DNA of 64,000 nt from Chara braunii. Lineage: Eukaryota; Streptophyta; Charophyceae; Charales; Characeae. Positions 1 to 10,261 of the stretch are shown piece by piece. The number at the start of each line of letters is the position of its first letter. The first letter of the stretch is position 1. The position numbers and the translations under genes are program-made. The stretch spans positions 1,912,718-1,976,717 of the forward strand of contig BFEA01000076.1 of the NCBI GenBank assembly GCA_003427395.1. The letters are read 5' to 3'. The notes under the pieces were generated by a model that was given only the letters and a program-made list of their open reading frames with translations, searched no databases and was not told the origin of the DNA.

Positions 1-197
1 CCAAATGAGACCAAAATGAGAGATTGAACAGGCCAAATACAAGGGAAAGGGCAGCGGAGCATCCTAGGATGAATCGCAACACATACCATCACCAAATTAG
101 ACCAAAATGAGAGATTGAACAGGCCAAACACAAGGGAAAGGGCAGCGGAGCATCCTAGGATGAATCGCAACACATACCATCACCAAATGAGGCCAAA
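1..197. repeat. 91-bp tandem repeat, two full copies plus a partial third
   Basis: The block starting ccaaatgagaccaaaatgag at 1 recurs at 92 and its first bases recur again at 183, so the period is 91 bp. The two full copies differ at only a few bases, which suggests a recent duplication. The array is cut by the window edge, so its true copy number is unknown. No reading frame is conserved across it. Confidence 0.9.
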
Positions 198-373
198 ATA
201 AGAGAGAGAGAAGGAGAGAAATAAGAAGAGGAAGAAGAAGGAGGAGGAGAAGGAGGAGAAGGAGGAGAAGGAGAAGGAGAAGAAGAGGAAAGAGGAGGAA
301 GAGGGGGAAAGGGGGAAGAAGAAGAAGTAGAAGAAGAAAAAAAAAAAAAAAATAATAATAATAATAATAATAA
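198..373. repeat. Purine (GA/GAA/GGA) tract followed by (AAT)n
   Basis: The plus strand is almost pure A and G from about 199 to 350, with mixed GAGAGA, GAAGAA and GGAGAA units, then a poly-A run and about eight AAT units. Long frames through it encode only low-complexity Leu, Pro and Ser on the minus strand and are not genes. Such polypurine tracts can form triplex DNA, but nothing here shows that they do. Confidence 0.85.
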
Positions 374-930
374 CTTTTTTCCTCCACTCACCCCTATTAG
401 TGCCCTTGGAGATGCGGTCTCAATCCTGGTGCTCCCTCCCTGGGTATGGCTTTCACCTTCCCAAGCTCCTTTCCTCCCCCCTTTTCACTTCCTCCAGGCT
501 ATGGTAGGCTCTTCTCACCTTGGCTAAGGAGTCCTCCCCTCTAGAAGGGCTAACGGGACTCATTCTAGCCTCTCCCTCTTTCCCACAGCTTGGGGCTATG
601 GCGGACTACCTTCCTCACTACTACCCAACCCCTAGAGCCTCCTCCTCTAGCCTATCACCATATCCAGGCTCTAGACAGGCAGCGGTTCCCCTCCTCTCAC
701 TTCTAAGTGAGTAGAGCTCTCTCACGAGCTCATTTGTGCAGCATGGACTCTCCTCATGCAAGTGTGAGAGTGGCGGACTGAACCTTCAACTTTTGTAGGC
801 TGAAACAGGTGCACCGCCCAACCCATAGGCCTTCCCATGTGTCTCAGGGTGGACCGGGGTACCCCCAAGGCAATTTTCCACCACTAGGCCCTTTCGGAGG
901 TACCTGGGCCCCATTTAGCCAGGTACATGC

Positions 931-959
931 AGTCCGAGTGGCTGGTACCAACTCGGACT
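931..959. other. Hairpin, 9-bp perfect stem (agtccgagt)
   Basis: The arms 931-939 and 951-959 are exact reverse complements, with an 11-nt loop. A second 7-bp inverted repeat (tacctgg at 901-907 with ccaggta at 919-925) lies immediately to the left. The agtccg core is shared with the hairpins at 1903, 2062 and 2852. Confidence 0.7.
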
Positions 960-1333
960 ACCCCTTGGCCTCTCTTGGCCTCTTCTCATCTTCAAAAATG
1001 TTGTCTCATAGGGACCCCAAGCCCAAGGTGCAGCCTTTCTTAAGACTTGAAGGCCTCGAGGCATTTTCCTTCCCCTTTTCTGATCTAGGCCTCTTTTGAG
1101 TAGGCCGGGCTATTTTCCCATGTCGCGGCACATTTTCAGCCTTGAATCTGGCTGAGATCCAAGGTCTACAATATTCCGAGCTACCCCCAAGTGGTTCTTG
1201 CTTCAATTTTGGGCCTCTAGGTCCATTTTCTCAATTTCTGATGCATCTGGCTCCCTTCTAGGGCCAAAAGCACAAATTTGTCTTTTTCCCTCTTTTGTTT
1301 CTTTCCTTTTTGGGCTGCCACCTCATTCCGGAG

Positions 1334-1368
1334 CTAGCCGTTTTGTGCTGCCCACAAAAAACGGCTAG
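1334..1368. other. Hairpin, 11-bp perfect stem (ctagccgtttt)
   Basis: The arms 1334-1344 and 1358-1368 are exact reverse complements, with a 13-nt loop. It differs in sequence from the cagtccg hairpins but belongs to the same cluster. A smaller hairpin, ccctcct/aggaggg, lies at 1499-1519. Confidence 0.7.
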
Positions 1369-1895
1369 TTCTCCTCCACCATGAGATCTGATCTCATATC
1401 TATGGTTCACAAAAAAAACGGTCAACTCATTTCTGCATTTTCTCTCGTTTTCTTTTCTTTAATTCAGATTTTGTGGAGATACTCTACAATCCGGATTGCC
1501 CTCCTTGAATTTAGGAGGGATGAGGTCATCGTAGGGACCTGCCAATCCTTACCGCAGCAGTCCCAACAGACCGGCACATTTTCCTCCACTCATTTCTCCC
1601 CTTTTGTCTCATTCTCCCTCAATTTTCTTCCATTTTTCTCTGTTTTCCCTTTATCTCTGCTGTGACAAGTGTCAAACAGCTGTGCACCCTCCTTCCTGGC
1701 CTCTAGAACCTCATTCAAGGCCAGATTTATGGCAGGAACCTGGCCGTTGCATCTCGGATTACAATAATGGCACCCCCATGTTCCTAGGGGGCTCCATTTT
1801 GCCTCCGTTATTTCTGATTTTGGGCCCCCTTGCTCCGATTTTTCTTCGAACAACCATTTTCTTATGGGGAGCCCCTTGGGGCTCTATTTTCTCAG

Positions 1896-1930
1896 GCCTA
1901 GTCAGTCCGTGATATCCCGGACTGCTAGGC
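1896..1930. other. Hairpin, 13-bp stem with one bulged base (gcctag-cagtccg)
   Basis: The left arm is gcctag (1896-1901), a bulged t, then cagtccg (1903-1909). The right arm cggactgctaggc (1918-1930) pairs with all 13 bases. The loop is 8 nt (1910-1917), the same loop length as at 2062-2087 and 2852-2877. Confidence 0.75.
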
Positions 1931-2061
1931 AAGCCCCCTACCACCATTATCTCTCCTTGCCCTCCTCCCGTGACTCTCCCACTTGCCCCATGCCGAAATC
2001 TCCTTTTTTTTAGCCCATTGGTCTTGCCGTAGCTTATTCCTCCTTAGCCTTGGCATCTTCA

Positions 2062-2087
2062 TGCAGTCCGTTGTAATTCGGACTGCA
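2062..2087. other. Hairpin, 9-bp perfect stem tgcagtccg, 8-nt loop
   Basis: The arms are tgcagtccg (2062-2070) and cggactgca (2079-2087), with loop ttgtaatt. A near-identical copy (loop ttgtaact) lies at 2852-2877. Both are preceded by C/T-rich sequence ending in tgatgcag or tcatgcag. Confidence 0.8.
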
Positions 2088-2390
2088 GTAGGGGTCAATT
2101 CTCTAGCCCCACTCCCTCACAACTAGCCCCTTACTTGAAAGAAAACAAACGGCCAACTCCCGGATGCATCCGGACTTCATTTTGACGCCGGATGCCCCTA
2201 AAACATGTGTTTCACCTCCCCCATGTAATCCGTTATTTTTCGCTTGCATGGGGCCTTGACTCTCTTTGATTTTCTCTGCAAAATTCAAAAAAATTCAAGG
2301 TCTTTTGCAACCGCCATATTTCAGGATGAATCTGGTCACGGATAGACCTCCCAAAGTGACCGATTTTGGTTGTTAGTGCCCTTTGTCTTT

Positions 2391-2426
<36 letters not shown>

Positions 2427-2851
2427 CCCTTCCCCCTCCATTGGTGGCCAGTTGGAACCTCCCATTCCCTACTTGTTGCAGTCCCAACTGACGGCCAACT
2501 CACTCACTCCCTCTTACCCATTTTGTCTTATCCCTCCTCATTTTTCTTTTTCTTTTCTTTTTTTCTTTTTGCATGCCATGTGTCAACTAGCCGTTAAACC
2601 ACCAGTACCTGGCCCAGCTATCGGCCGCGGCGCTTCCCGTATACGCGCCGCGCCATTTGGGCTTTGGCCTGCCGAACCGCATTGGCTGGAGGCCGCAGGC
2701 AAAACGAAAAAGAAAATTGCAACGGCGGTTCGACAGGACTTGGCGCGCAGCGTGCTGGGAGGCTCGGATTCAATAGCTGAGCGAGGTACTGGTGGTTTAA
2801 GGCCCTTTTCTAGGCCCTTCATCTTAGTTTTGGCCCTTCCTCTCCTCTTGA

Positions 2852-2877
2852 TGCAGTCCGTTGTAACTCGGACTGCA
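2852..2877. other. Hairpin, 9-bp perfect stem tgcagtccg, 8-nt loop (second copy)
   Basis: The arms at 2852-2860 and 2869-2877 repeat those at 2062-2087, with one base changed in the loop and none in the stem. Conservation of both arms with drift only in the loop is consistent with either recent duplication or selection for pairing. Confidence 0.8.
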
Positions 2878-3138
2878 GTGTAGGTTCTCTCATGCCCATG
2901 GGAGCCCCCTTTTACTCCCATTCTTTCCCCCATAGTGGGCTCCCCTACTCCGATTTACCCCGGGGCCTTATTTTCCCATGGGCTTTCTTTTTACTTAATT
3001 TTCTTGGGGGAGGCAGATCCGAGATTCTTCTAATTGCTCCCATGCTTCCCACTTTAATTTCCTTCACTTTTCTTTTTCTTTTCAGCCTCCCCGTTCGCTC
3101 CCACTAGTACCCATACTAGCGGGGCTAATATTCTTTGG

Positions 3139-3163
3139 CCGTCAAGATCCTTAATCTTGACGG
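3139..3163. other. Hairpin, 10-bp perfect stem with 5-nt loop
   Basis: The arms ccgtcaagat (3139-3148) and atcttgacgg (3154-3163) pair perfectly. It sits about 90 bp upstream of the 26-bp tandem array. It has no downstream T run of the kind that would suggest a Pol III or bacterial-type terminator. Confidence 0.7.
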
Positions 3164-3240
3164 TGCCCCCTGCTTTAATTATTTGCGCCTCCCGTCGCTC
3201 CTTACTTTTTCGCTTGGGACGCCACAAGTCCCCGCCACTT

Positions 3241-3510
3241 GTCCCATGCTATTCCTTGGTACTCGTCCCGCCGTGGACCGCCGACACTCGTCCCGTCGGT
3301 GGTCCCCATCACCCTAGTCCCGTCGACGGTCCCCGACACTTAGTCCCATCGGCGGTTCCGTCACTTAGTCCCGTCGCCGGTTCCCAACACTGAGTCCTGT
3401 CGACGGTCCCCGACACTTAGTCATGTCGGCGGTCCCCGACACTTAGTCCTGTCGGCTGTCCGCGACACTTAGTCTCTTCGGCGGTCCCCGACACTTAGTC
3501 CCGACTACCA
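3241..3510. repeat. 26-bp tandem repeat, about 10 units, immediately upstream of element Z gag
   Basis: The unit is tagtcccgtcggcggtcccc followed by gacact. The tag starts at 3418, 3444, 3470 and 3496 are exactly 26 bp apart, and earlier units near 3315, 3341, 3366 and 3392 keep the same spacing within a base. The first units (from 3241) are more diverged. Arrays of this kind occur in LTRs and untranslated leaders of plant LTR elements. Its position 20-30 bp before the first gag methionine suggests a leader or LTR component. Confidence 0.85.
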
Positions 3511-3530
3511 TTGCTCTCGCCTTCGGTCTC

Positions 3531-4436
3531 GTGCTTCCCCTTGGGCTCTGTTGTCTCAAACTCAAGTGCCCCGTCTGTCCTCAGGGCGCGCCTTTCCACG
3601 TCCAAGCCTCCACGCTTGTTTTTCCTGCAGCTGCTAGCTCTTTCCTGCGGTTCCCGGCCCAGGGTGACGTTGCTCTCGGCGGCTTAGTCCTCTGCTTATT
3701 TCTATTCTCGTTCCTCCTCATTCCTGATTTCTCTGTCGTGCACAAATCGGGTCTATACAAGCTCTTGAGTGATGGGAAGTCATTCGGGACCCACTGGTCC
3801 CGACATTGCGTATTAGACCAACTAGCTGAATGGAAGAAGCCGGCAGACGTGGCCACCGTCGCAAGGAAGAAGAGGGAGGAGGAGGCAGAAGTACAACATC
3901 GCCTCGCTGAGCAACAACGATTGGAGGACACAAACGCTGAAGGGCCTTATTTCTGACGCTACGATGACCGGCGCGTTCCCTACTATGATGTAAACTTGGG
4001 AGTGGAGGCCCTTTATTTCACTCGGAGAGACGTGACTGGGTTCGTGGAAAAGTGGGAAAGCTACGCCTTCTGAAAAAAATTCTCTGAGAAAGAATGGATA
4101 GACCACTTCATCCAACACTCTGACCCGGAACTGGACCAAGCCATTAGAGCAATCTACCCTCCTGACGGAAGGTGGAGGACCTTCAAAGCAAGCCTGTTAA
4201 AAACCTTTGCATGCGATGATCTTATGCCGACAATTCAAGGTCTGCGACAAGTGACCCGCAGGGAACAAGAAAGTCTGGTGGCTTTCACCAAGAGGTTCAA
4301 AAGACTCTCTCAGGCTCTAGTGGATAGAGGGATGCTATCAGAATTGGATAGATGTGTGATGTTCATGGTGCACCTTCCCGAAGAGAAAAGGAAAGAGGTC
4401 CTTGAGAAGGGCCCCAGGGACTCGTTGCCGAGGTAG
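3531..4436 (+). pseudogene. gag: Element Z gag, matrix/capsid part (two internal stops)
   Basis: The frame starting at methionine 3531 runs to a TAG ending at 4436 and is interrupted by TGA at 3954-3956 and 4071-4073. The first ~55 codons are low-complexity and may be leader rather than protein; the Gag-like part begins around 3736. It is rich in charged helices and contains the capsid-like stretches FVEKWESYAF and IQHSDPELDQAIRAIYP, then LRQVTRREQESLVAFTKRF, a pattern typical of retrotransposon Gag (retrotrans_gag-type) capsid. Gag would form the virus-like particle in the cytoplasm. The nucleocapsid continues in another frame from about 4402, so there is also a frameshift. Assignment to Gag rests on the pattern and on its position before a zinc knuckle and protease. 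Confidence 0.7.
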
Positions 4437-5718
4437 TCTTTACCAGAGGAGGGATGGACGTGAGAGAATACATGAGGAAAGTTTGGACCAGGCCCTGAAA
4501 CAAAGGCGAGGTCCGAGAAACGACGCTCCACGAGGAAACGATCGGTCCTCTCAGGGTTTGTCGGGGCAGCGTTGGGGCGGAGGCCAAGGAAACTGGAGAC
4601 ACGAGCCTGGAGGTGGGAATCAAGGAGCTTGGAGAGGTGACCGAGATAGCGAGATCAATAGGGGGTCTGATTGAGGGAGCTCCCACTGGAAGGATGCGAG
4701 GGACAGCCGTTGGGGTAACCCTCCTCAAAATAGGGGCCCCAGTTCAAAACCGGAAGAGCAACCGGCAAGGGCTCCTCCTCTGCCTGGGGCTGGAACGACT
4801 AGCAGCCCGAGGCCTTCCGCCGGAACTCGTCCGCCCAGCCCTACTCCCCGGAGTGGTTGCGTCTATTGTAACGAAGAAAACCACATCAAGCGCGAATGCC
4901 CGCACCTCACGGAGGCATTAAGATTGGGGCTCGTGAAGTTGAATGAGAACAAGTGGGTGGTGTGGACTGATGACGGGGAACCCGTTTCGTTCTACCCTTC
5001 TATGAAGGTGAATGTGGACAAGCGGATAGCCCTACAAGAAAAAAAGCTAAAGAAAAGGTCCGAGACTAGCGGAATGGCGGGGACGTTTAGGGTTCATATG
5101 GCAGAACCCGACCCAACTCAAGGAATTTCGATCCAGGAGCCCCAGGTCTCTAACATTAAGTTCGTAGAGACCTCCCTTGAAGAGGTCGAATCCGATCAGT
5201 GCTCAAGGGTGCGGACCCAAGCCCGGGCCAGTTCTTCCGGAGAAAAAGGGGCTGCTCTCGAGAAAAGCGGCACAGACGGCGACCAACCAATGACGGACGC
5301 AAAGATCGAAGAGAAGAAGGAGGCAAAAGGAAAAGGGGAAGGAGAACCCACATCGCCTCGAAAAAAGGGGCCAAAGAAATTCGAGATGAAATGTACCTTA
5401 GACGAGATAGATACAGTGGTTCCTCTCAGACGGACTCTGATGCAGCCCATGCAATGCATGCTACTCGAGTACCTCGCCGCCAGTAAGAACGCGAGAGAGG
5501 AACTTTTGAGTATCACCAAGAAGGCAAGAGTTCCTATGGCCCAAGGGCCAACTGCCTCAGGGAATGTGGTAGCCAAGGAGGGCGTTCAGTCCGGAACGGC
5601 GCAGTCCTCGAGAATCACCATGGAGAGTCTGTCGACCAATCGCTTCTCGGAAGAAGAAGGAGGTTCTATGTGCTCGGCAGTGGTCAACTCAAAGCCACGG
5701 TTAGCGGGAGAGATATGA
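4402..5718 (+). pseudogene. gag: Element Z gag, nucleocapsid part with CCHC zinc knuckle
   Basis: This frame starts inside the end of the capsid frame and holds a basic Arg/Gly-rich segment, a TGA at 4672-4674, a Pro/Ser-rich linker, and then an exact CX2CX4HX4C zinc knuckle at 4858-4899 (CVYCNEENHIKREC). Downstream it is open for about 270 codons, through VWTDDGEPVSFYP and a long Lys/Glu-rich, probably disordered tail, to a TGA at 5716-5718. Zinc knuckles of this spacing bind the element's RNA for packaging. Between capsid and protease there is only this tail, so it may also act as a Gag-Pol linker. The knuckle is certain; the role of the charged tail is unknown. Confidence 0.75.
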
Positions 5719-6145
5719 GGGCCTTAGTGGACAATGGGTCGGAACGACCGTGTGTCGGGACTCGATCGCCCAAGAGTTGGGACTGGACGTGGATAGAGGG
5801 GTCGCTATGTCGATGGTGGTAGCAGATAATAAACTCCAAACGGCGGAAGGAGTCTGCCACAACCCCATAATTGAGGTAGCAGGGGTCGAGGCTAGGGTCC
5901 CAATCTTCTCCGTAAAGGAATGCTCGTCCGAGTTAATCCTAGGGAGAACTTGGTTGAGCGCGGTCCACGCAACAACCGTTGATTTACCGGAAGGGAGCCA
6001 AACCCTCTCGATCCAGTCTCCCGACGGGGTTCGAGTGGTTCTCCGGACGGTAGATGCACAAGATGAACGGAATCGCACCAGCATCCCGAGGTCGAATCCG
6101 CCTAGAAGAGACACCCCTCCTTGGGGAGAAGCCCCCCGACGATAA
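5715..6145 (+). pseudogene. Element Z aspartic protease (frameshifted)
   Basis: Starting at 5715 the translation reads RALVDNGSE, the active-site signature of retropepsins (D-T/S-G-S) with Asn in place of Thr/Ser; the catalytic Asp is kept. About ten codons later the homologous sequence (CRDSIAQELGLDV) continues in a different frame (5750 onward), so a one-base indel lies near 5741-5750. The second conserved region, SELILGRTWLSAV (about 5928-5967), matches the hydrophobic-Gly motif of retropepsins. The protease would cut Gag and Pol inside the particle. The frame overlaps the end of the gag tail by 4 bases. Confidence 0.7.
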
Positions 6146-6424
6146 GATAGAGGTCGAGGAGCTTGAAGATCGGATAGTGATTGACGGGGTGGGATACAAA
6201 AAGGAGGGTGAGGACGAAGAATTTGGAGGGTGCATAAGGCTCTCTTTTTTGGGGGAATTCCTCTAGCCGGCGGAGGTAGGAAGCACAAAATTGTGACGGT
6301 TAAAGCAAAACCTGCCGCGGTCAGCCGGGATAGGACGGGAGAAGCCACGATATCGGAAGAAGAAATAGCCGAGATCATTTGAAAGCGTAAGGTCACGGAA
6401 GGGCAACGAATTACGGCAGATAGG

Positions 6425-7400
6425 TTGGCAAAAATGGACATCACGGACGGTAATCTCACCCTCGAAGAGAGGGAATACGTGGCCACAGTCCTGAGAAGTT
6501 GTGACAAGGCAATAGCCTTCGACGATTTGGAGAGGGGTAGAATAGACCCGCGGTATGCCAAACCCGCCAGAATCCATACTGTCCCCCACATTCCTTGGAA
6601 AGATAGACCCCCATGGAAGTATGCCCAGAAAGAGGAGGAGGAGATAGTAGCCTTTATAAAAGAGAAGATCCGGACGTTTGTGGCGGAGCCATGTGAGAGC
6701 GCCTACTCCAATAAGTGTTTTTTTCTTAGAAAAGGGGGTAGCAACAAACTTCGATGGATTCAGGACCAGAGGACCAACGCGGTCACTATAAGAAACGTAC
6801 GGCCAATACCCGAAGCGGATCTCTTGGCGGAAGGATCGGCAGGTCGATCCATCTACTCGATTTGCGACCTCTTCTCGGGGTATGATGAAATCCCTCTAGA
6901 TTATAGGGATAGACACATGACCGCAATGCACGCACCCCTAGGGTTGGTGCAAATGATGGTGGTACCGATGGGATGGACCAACGGCGTGGCCGTGTTCCGA
7001 AGGGCCATGATAGCAGTCCTCAAGGAGTTCATTCTGGACAAGGTGGAAGTCTTCCTGGATGACTTCCCGATCAAGGGGCCGGTCGAAAGAGATGAGACGG
7101 AAGTCCTTCCGGGGGTCAGAAATTCGTGGTGGACCACATGACCGATGTGAGGGATGTACTTTGGAAATTAGACGATGCGAACCTTACCGTGAGTGGAACG
7201 AAAAGCCGTTGGGTTGTGTCCTCGATCAAAATACTAGGGTTTATCTGTGACAAGGACGGGCGGAGGCCGAACCCGGCGAAATTAGAAAGATTGATGCTTT
7301 GGCCATCACCCCTAAAGTCAATCACCGAGGTGCGACAATTTCTGGGGGTGGTGGGCTAATGGCGGATCTTCATCAAAGCGTACATTGATAAGGCGAAGCC
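6425..7400 (+). pseudogene. pol: Element Z reverse transcriptase (frameshifted)
   Basis: The open frame 6425-7141 carries the RT fingers and palm: NKCFFLRKGG, then motif A as SICDLFSGYDEIPL (catalytic Asp present), MGWTNGVAVFRRAM in place of the usual FGL.NAP..FQ.. block, and the catalytic pair in VFLDDFPIKG (FLDD instead of YLDD, both Asp present). A frameshift near 7120-7140 moves the connection and thumb into frame 7126-7359, where ILGFICDKDGRRPNP and ITEVRQFLGVVG correspond to the well-known LGH and FLG.. blocks. A TAA follows at 7357-7359, just after FLGVVG. The catalytic aspartates are intact, so inactivation came from indels and stops. Function: copies the element RNA into DNA in the particle. 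Confidence 0.8.
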
Positions 7401-7454
7401 CCTCAGAAAGCTAAGGTCCGACGATGGGATTGGGGGGAGGATCAAGAGAAGGCG

Positions 7455-8201
7455 ATGAAGGCCTTGAAGGAGGAATTCCGTGAAGGAGGGCAGGTTTTAG
7501 GGATCCCTTACTTCGGCGTTGAGGAGAAGAGACCATTCATAGTGTCCACAGAGTCGGATCCGTGTTCCATAAGGGCCGAGTTACTGGAGGCCCGAATTCA
7601 GCAAATCGCGGCTAACCGAGACGCGAGGCTTACAGATGCGACGCAAAATATCGAAAAAGAAAGAGCAAAGGGGAAGGAGCGATGGGATCGGAATGTACGG
7701 GTGCGTCAGGAACCAATCAGGGCCAAGGATTTCATCCTCGTGTACGATTCGTCATTGGAAAAGACCTGGAGCAGGAAATTGGCCAACCGATGGATGGGGT
7801 CGTACCAGGTCTTAAAACGGTTAGATGGGGGAGCTTATCTCCTTGCCGAGATGGATGGGGCCAAGCTTAAGGACCCTATCGCAGGGGGGCGGTTGAAACT
7901 ATTTCGGGGAAGGCGGATTCCCGAGATTGACCGAAAAGGGAAAGTGAGGGTGGCCACCCCTGTGGAAGAGGCTGTCACACACGAGGAGGGGGAAACGTCG
8001 AAACAAGGGGCTTTGAAACGGCCACCCCAGAGAAGGTATCAGGTTCGGAAGCCTCCTGTGCCTAAGACCCCTAAAAGAAGGAAGAGGCCGAGAGACGACG
8101 ACAGTGACACCGACGGACGAACAAAACGCAGATTGAAAGAAAGGAGAAGCGCTTCAAGCAAGGCCTTGAGAGCAAAGAGAGAGAGGGAAGAGCGAAAATG
8201 A
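7455..8201 (+). pseudogene. pol: Element Z in-frame fusion of RNase H start to integrase C-terminus
   Basis: This 248-codon frame has no stop. Residues 1-40 (MKALKEEFREGGQ to PFIVSTESDP) match the first strand of gypsy RNase H, where the catalytic Asp of the usual T-D-A-S is Glu. Immediately afterwards (about 7567-7590) the sequence becomes a coiled segment (IAANRDARLTDA to ENKRW-like KGKERWDRN) and then the integrase C-terminal SH3-like fold: AKDFILVYDSSLEK, NRWMGSYQVLKR, GAYLLAEMDG. The tail is very basic (KTPKRRKRPRDDD). The rest of RNase H, the HHCC zinc finger and the whole DDE core are absent. The junction is in frame, unlike the rest of this element. It could be a simple deletion that happens to be in frame, or a fusion that was once expressed. 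Confidence 0.65.
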
Positions 8202-8440
8202 AGGAAGGAGAGACGAGAGAAGAGGATGAGGAGGAGGAGACGGGCGTAGTGGCTTACGGTAGGAATGTGTACCATAGAAGGGTGACAAGTGCTAAAAATA
8301 CAGGGAAAAGGGGAGGGGGACCAATGTACTATCAAGGGTGTACCATAGGCAATCGCAGAATGAAGGGGGGGCAATGTACCATAGGGCTGTATGTCATAAC
8401 AAGACGAATGGCTATAATAGCAAATGGGGTCTAAGGCTCG
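8202..8440 (+). other. Purine tract and tgtaccatag repeats after element Z pol
   Basis: After the last pol codon there is a purine run at about 8303-8320 and another (gaatgaagggggggg-like) near 8357-8371. The decamer tgtaccatag occurs at about 8267, 8339 and 8375. A polypurine tract followed by a TG start is where a 3' LTR should begin, but no matching 5' copy was found, so the LTR call is unproven. Confidence 0.4.
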
Positions 8441-10261
8441 CCGGGGACGGCGAGAAAAGGGGTGTGGGCTGGTTGTCGGGCGGCTGCCTACCAGCCGAGC
8501 GCACTCTTTTCACCTAACATAACCTTTTTGGCATGTTTTCTTTTGTTTTTGCATGTGTTTGAATGCGTGGGTGCATGAGGCCTGAGGTGTTTTGGGGTGT
8601 CGTAGGTTTTTTTCAGTCGTGCTAACGTTTGAACAAGCAGAGGGATGAAGGCGCTCAACGCCAGTTCGTAAGTGGGGCCGAGAGCGGACCGAAAACATGA
8701 GATCTCGACGAGAGACACAAGAGATGCGGGGCAGGTGGCCGGCGTTGGGCCTAAGAGAGGAATTTCTAACAAGAAGGCCTACCGAAAAAGGAGGTGACTT
8801 TAGACACCGGCGGACAAGGAGGCTCACCTGGGTGGTCTAAGGTTTGAGGGAGGCCCGGAGCAGAAAGGAGAATGCGGATTACCACAGGCACAGGGGCAGC
8901 GGCGGCCACTGCCGAGTGACGGTCAGCTCAGCCGCCGTGGGACCGGCTTCCGGGCGCAGTCAGATGGGATTTGAAGACGCTGCCAACTCGGCCAGCCTGG
9001 TGCAGACGAGAGTATGCCACGGAAACGAAGCTGCCGCGCCACTACTCAAGGGGCTGGCCTGCCGCCGAAGCACGGAAAAGCGGAGGATGGTAAGATGAAA
9101 GGGACAAGAGAAGGGGGGGTGGACAGAACAGTGTTGGGGGCCGCTACCGCGAGGGCCAAAGAGTATGACGGGTACAGAGGGGGGAAGCAAAATCTGGTCA
9201 AGATTGGCAGCCTCAACCATCGGGGGACGACTATGGTGGGGCCGGAGAGGCGATCTGACCCGGAGACAGAGGAGGAGTGGAATCGACATGGGCGGAGAGA
9301 CAGAGAGAAATAAAGAAATAGAAAGTTGGACAGATCGTGGAGATAGTCTTCGAATCGGTTGCGAGGGCGCGCCCTTGCTCTCCTTGATAACTGTCGGCTG
9401 CAACGGCTAGGCTGGGAAGCAGAAAGCTGATCGCCGGCGAATTCTAGGTACAAGGGAGGGAAGGAAGTGATTGGGGAGGAGTGGAGGATCGGTGGGGTAT
9501 GTCTGGGGAGAGGAGATCCTCAGAGAACCCATATAGAACGACTAGAAGGGCGCAGGGCGATCCCGCGGAATGGCAAGGAGAAGAGGGGATTGGATGGTGG
9601 AGAAGGAAGGTGGATCCGACGCCAGTAAGGAAGGTTCGACGGTCCTAGACTAGAGGCGTTGGGGACCGTGGGCTGAGGAAGGGCCAAGAAAGAAATTTAG
9701 GGAGAGGCCGCCAAGAGAGAGGGTATCAGCGGGAACAAAATCTTGATAACTGTTTTCTTGATAGCCTCCTCGGAGCTTCGACCAGAAGGCGTGTCTAGCG
9801 GTAAAATGTATCCTGACCGGAGGTGTGGCCAAAAACGGTTGCGAGGGAGTGGGCTAGGAGGATAAGGAAGAGGGAGCGTCGGCTGATCAAGAAGGGTGAG
9901 TCGAGGGAGCGGCGATGCTACGATGAGGATTGGTAGAGGAGGGGAGGAGGATCGAGGTCCTGCACGGCGAACACCGCGGAGAGAGAAGGCGGGGAGAGAA
10001 GCACTCGACAATCGCGGCGGGAAAATCACAAAATTTTGAAAATTTTCAGTCTTCCCGCACGACGGGAAGAGCTGTTGGCACGACAGAGGGCAATCATGGG
10101 AGGAGGCGGCCAGGAGGGAAAGAGTATAAAAGGACCACGGATCAAAATAAAAGGGGGGGGGGGAACGTGAGAAGTCCGGCAGACGAGTGTGGCGCTTGCG
10201 TACGAAGGCGCTCGGGGCATCAACGTCCGATCCCGAGCGAGATCCGAGAGAGGTTGAGCGA
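8441..10261. other. G-rich, gene-free stretch
   Basis: The plus strand is strongly G-rich with repeated gga and gag runs. Reading frames over 80 codons occur on both strands, but all are Arg/Gly- or Ser/Pro-rich and overlap one another, as expected from composition alone. A TATA-like element, tataaaag, lies at 10125-10132, 20 bases before an A/G run ending in eleven or so G (about 10144-10161). I see no conserved domain. Confidence 0.6.

Larger units (their letters stand above)
374..3240. other. Gene-free, pyrimidine-rich stretch with a series of perfect hairpins
   Basis: No coding frame here looks real: all are short and of biased composition. The plus strand is C/T-rich, with a 31-base T run at 2396-2426. 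The notable content is a series of perfect inverted repeats with arms of 7-13 bp: 901-925, 931-959, 1334-1368, 1499-1519, 1896-1930, 2062-2087, 2852-2877 and 3139-3163. It lies directly upstream of the gag of element Z, so it may be that element's LTR or leader, but I could not find a second LTR copy to prove this. Confidence 0.6.
3531..8201 (+). mobile_element. Element Z: degenerate, internally deleted Ty3/gypsy retrotransposon
   Basis: Gag, a CCHC zinc knuckle, an aspartic protease, reverse transcriptase and the integrase C-terminal region follow one another in Ty3/gypsy order on the plus strand. The RNase H core and the integrase zinc-binding and DDE domains are missing. Several stops and frameshifts break gag, protease and RT, so the copy cannot act alone. 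I could not identify a pair of matching LTRs: the hairpin and 26-bp-repeat region on the left and the G-rich region on the right are not obvious copies of each other. It is not closely similar to elements A, B or C in its Gag. Confidence 0.8.

Noticed and set aside
3290-3510. CRISPR-like array
   Set aside because: The 26-bp units are contiguous without unique spacers, and the context is a eukaryotic retroelement.
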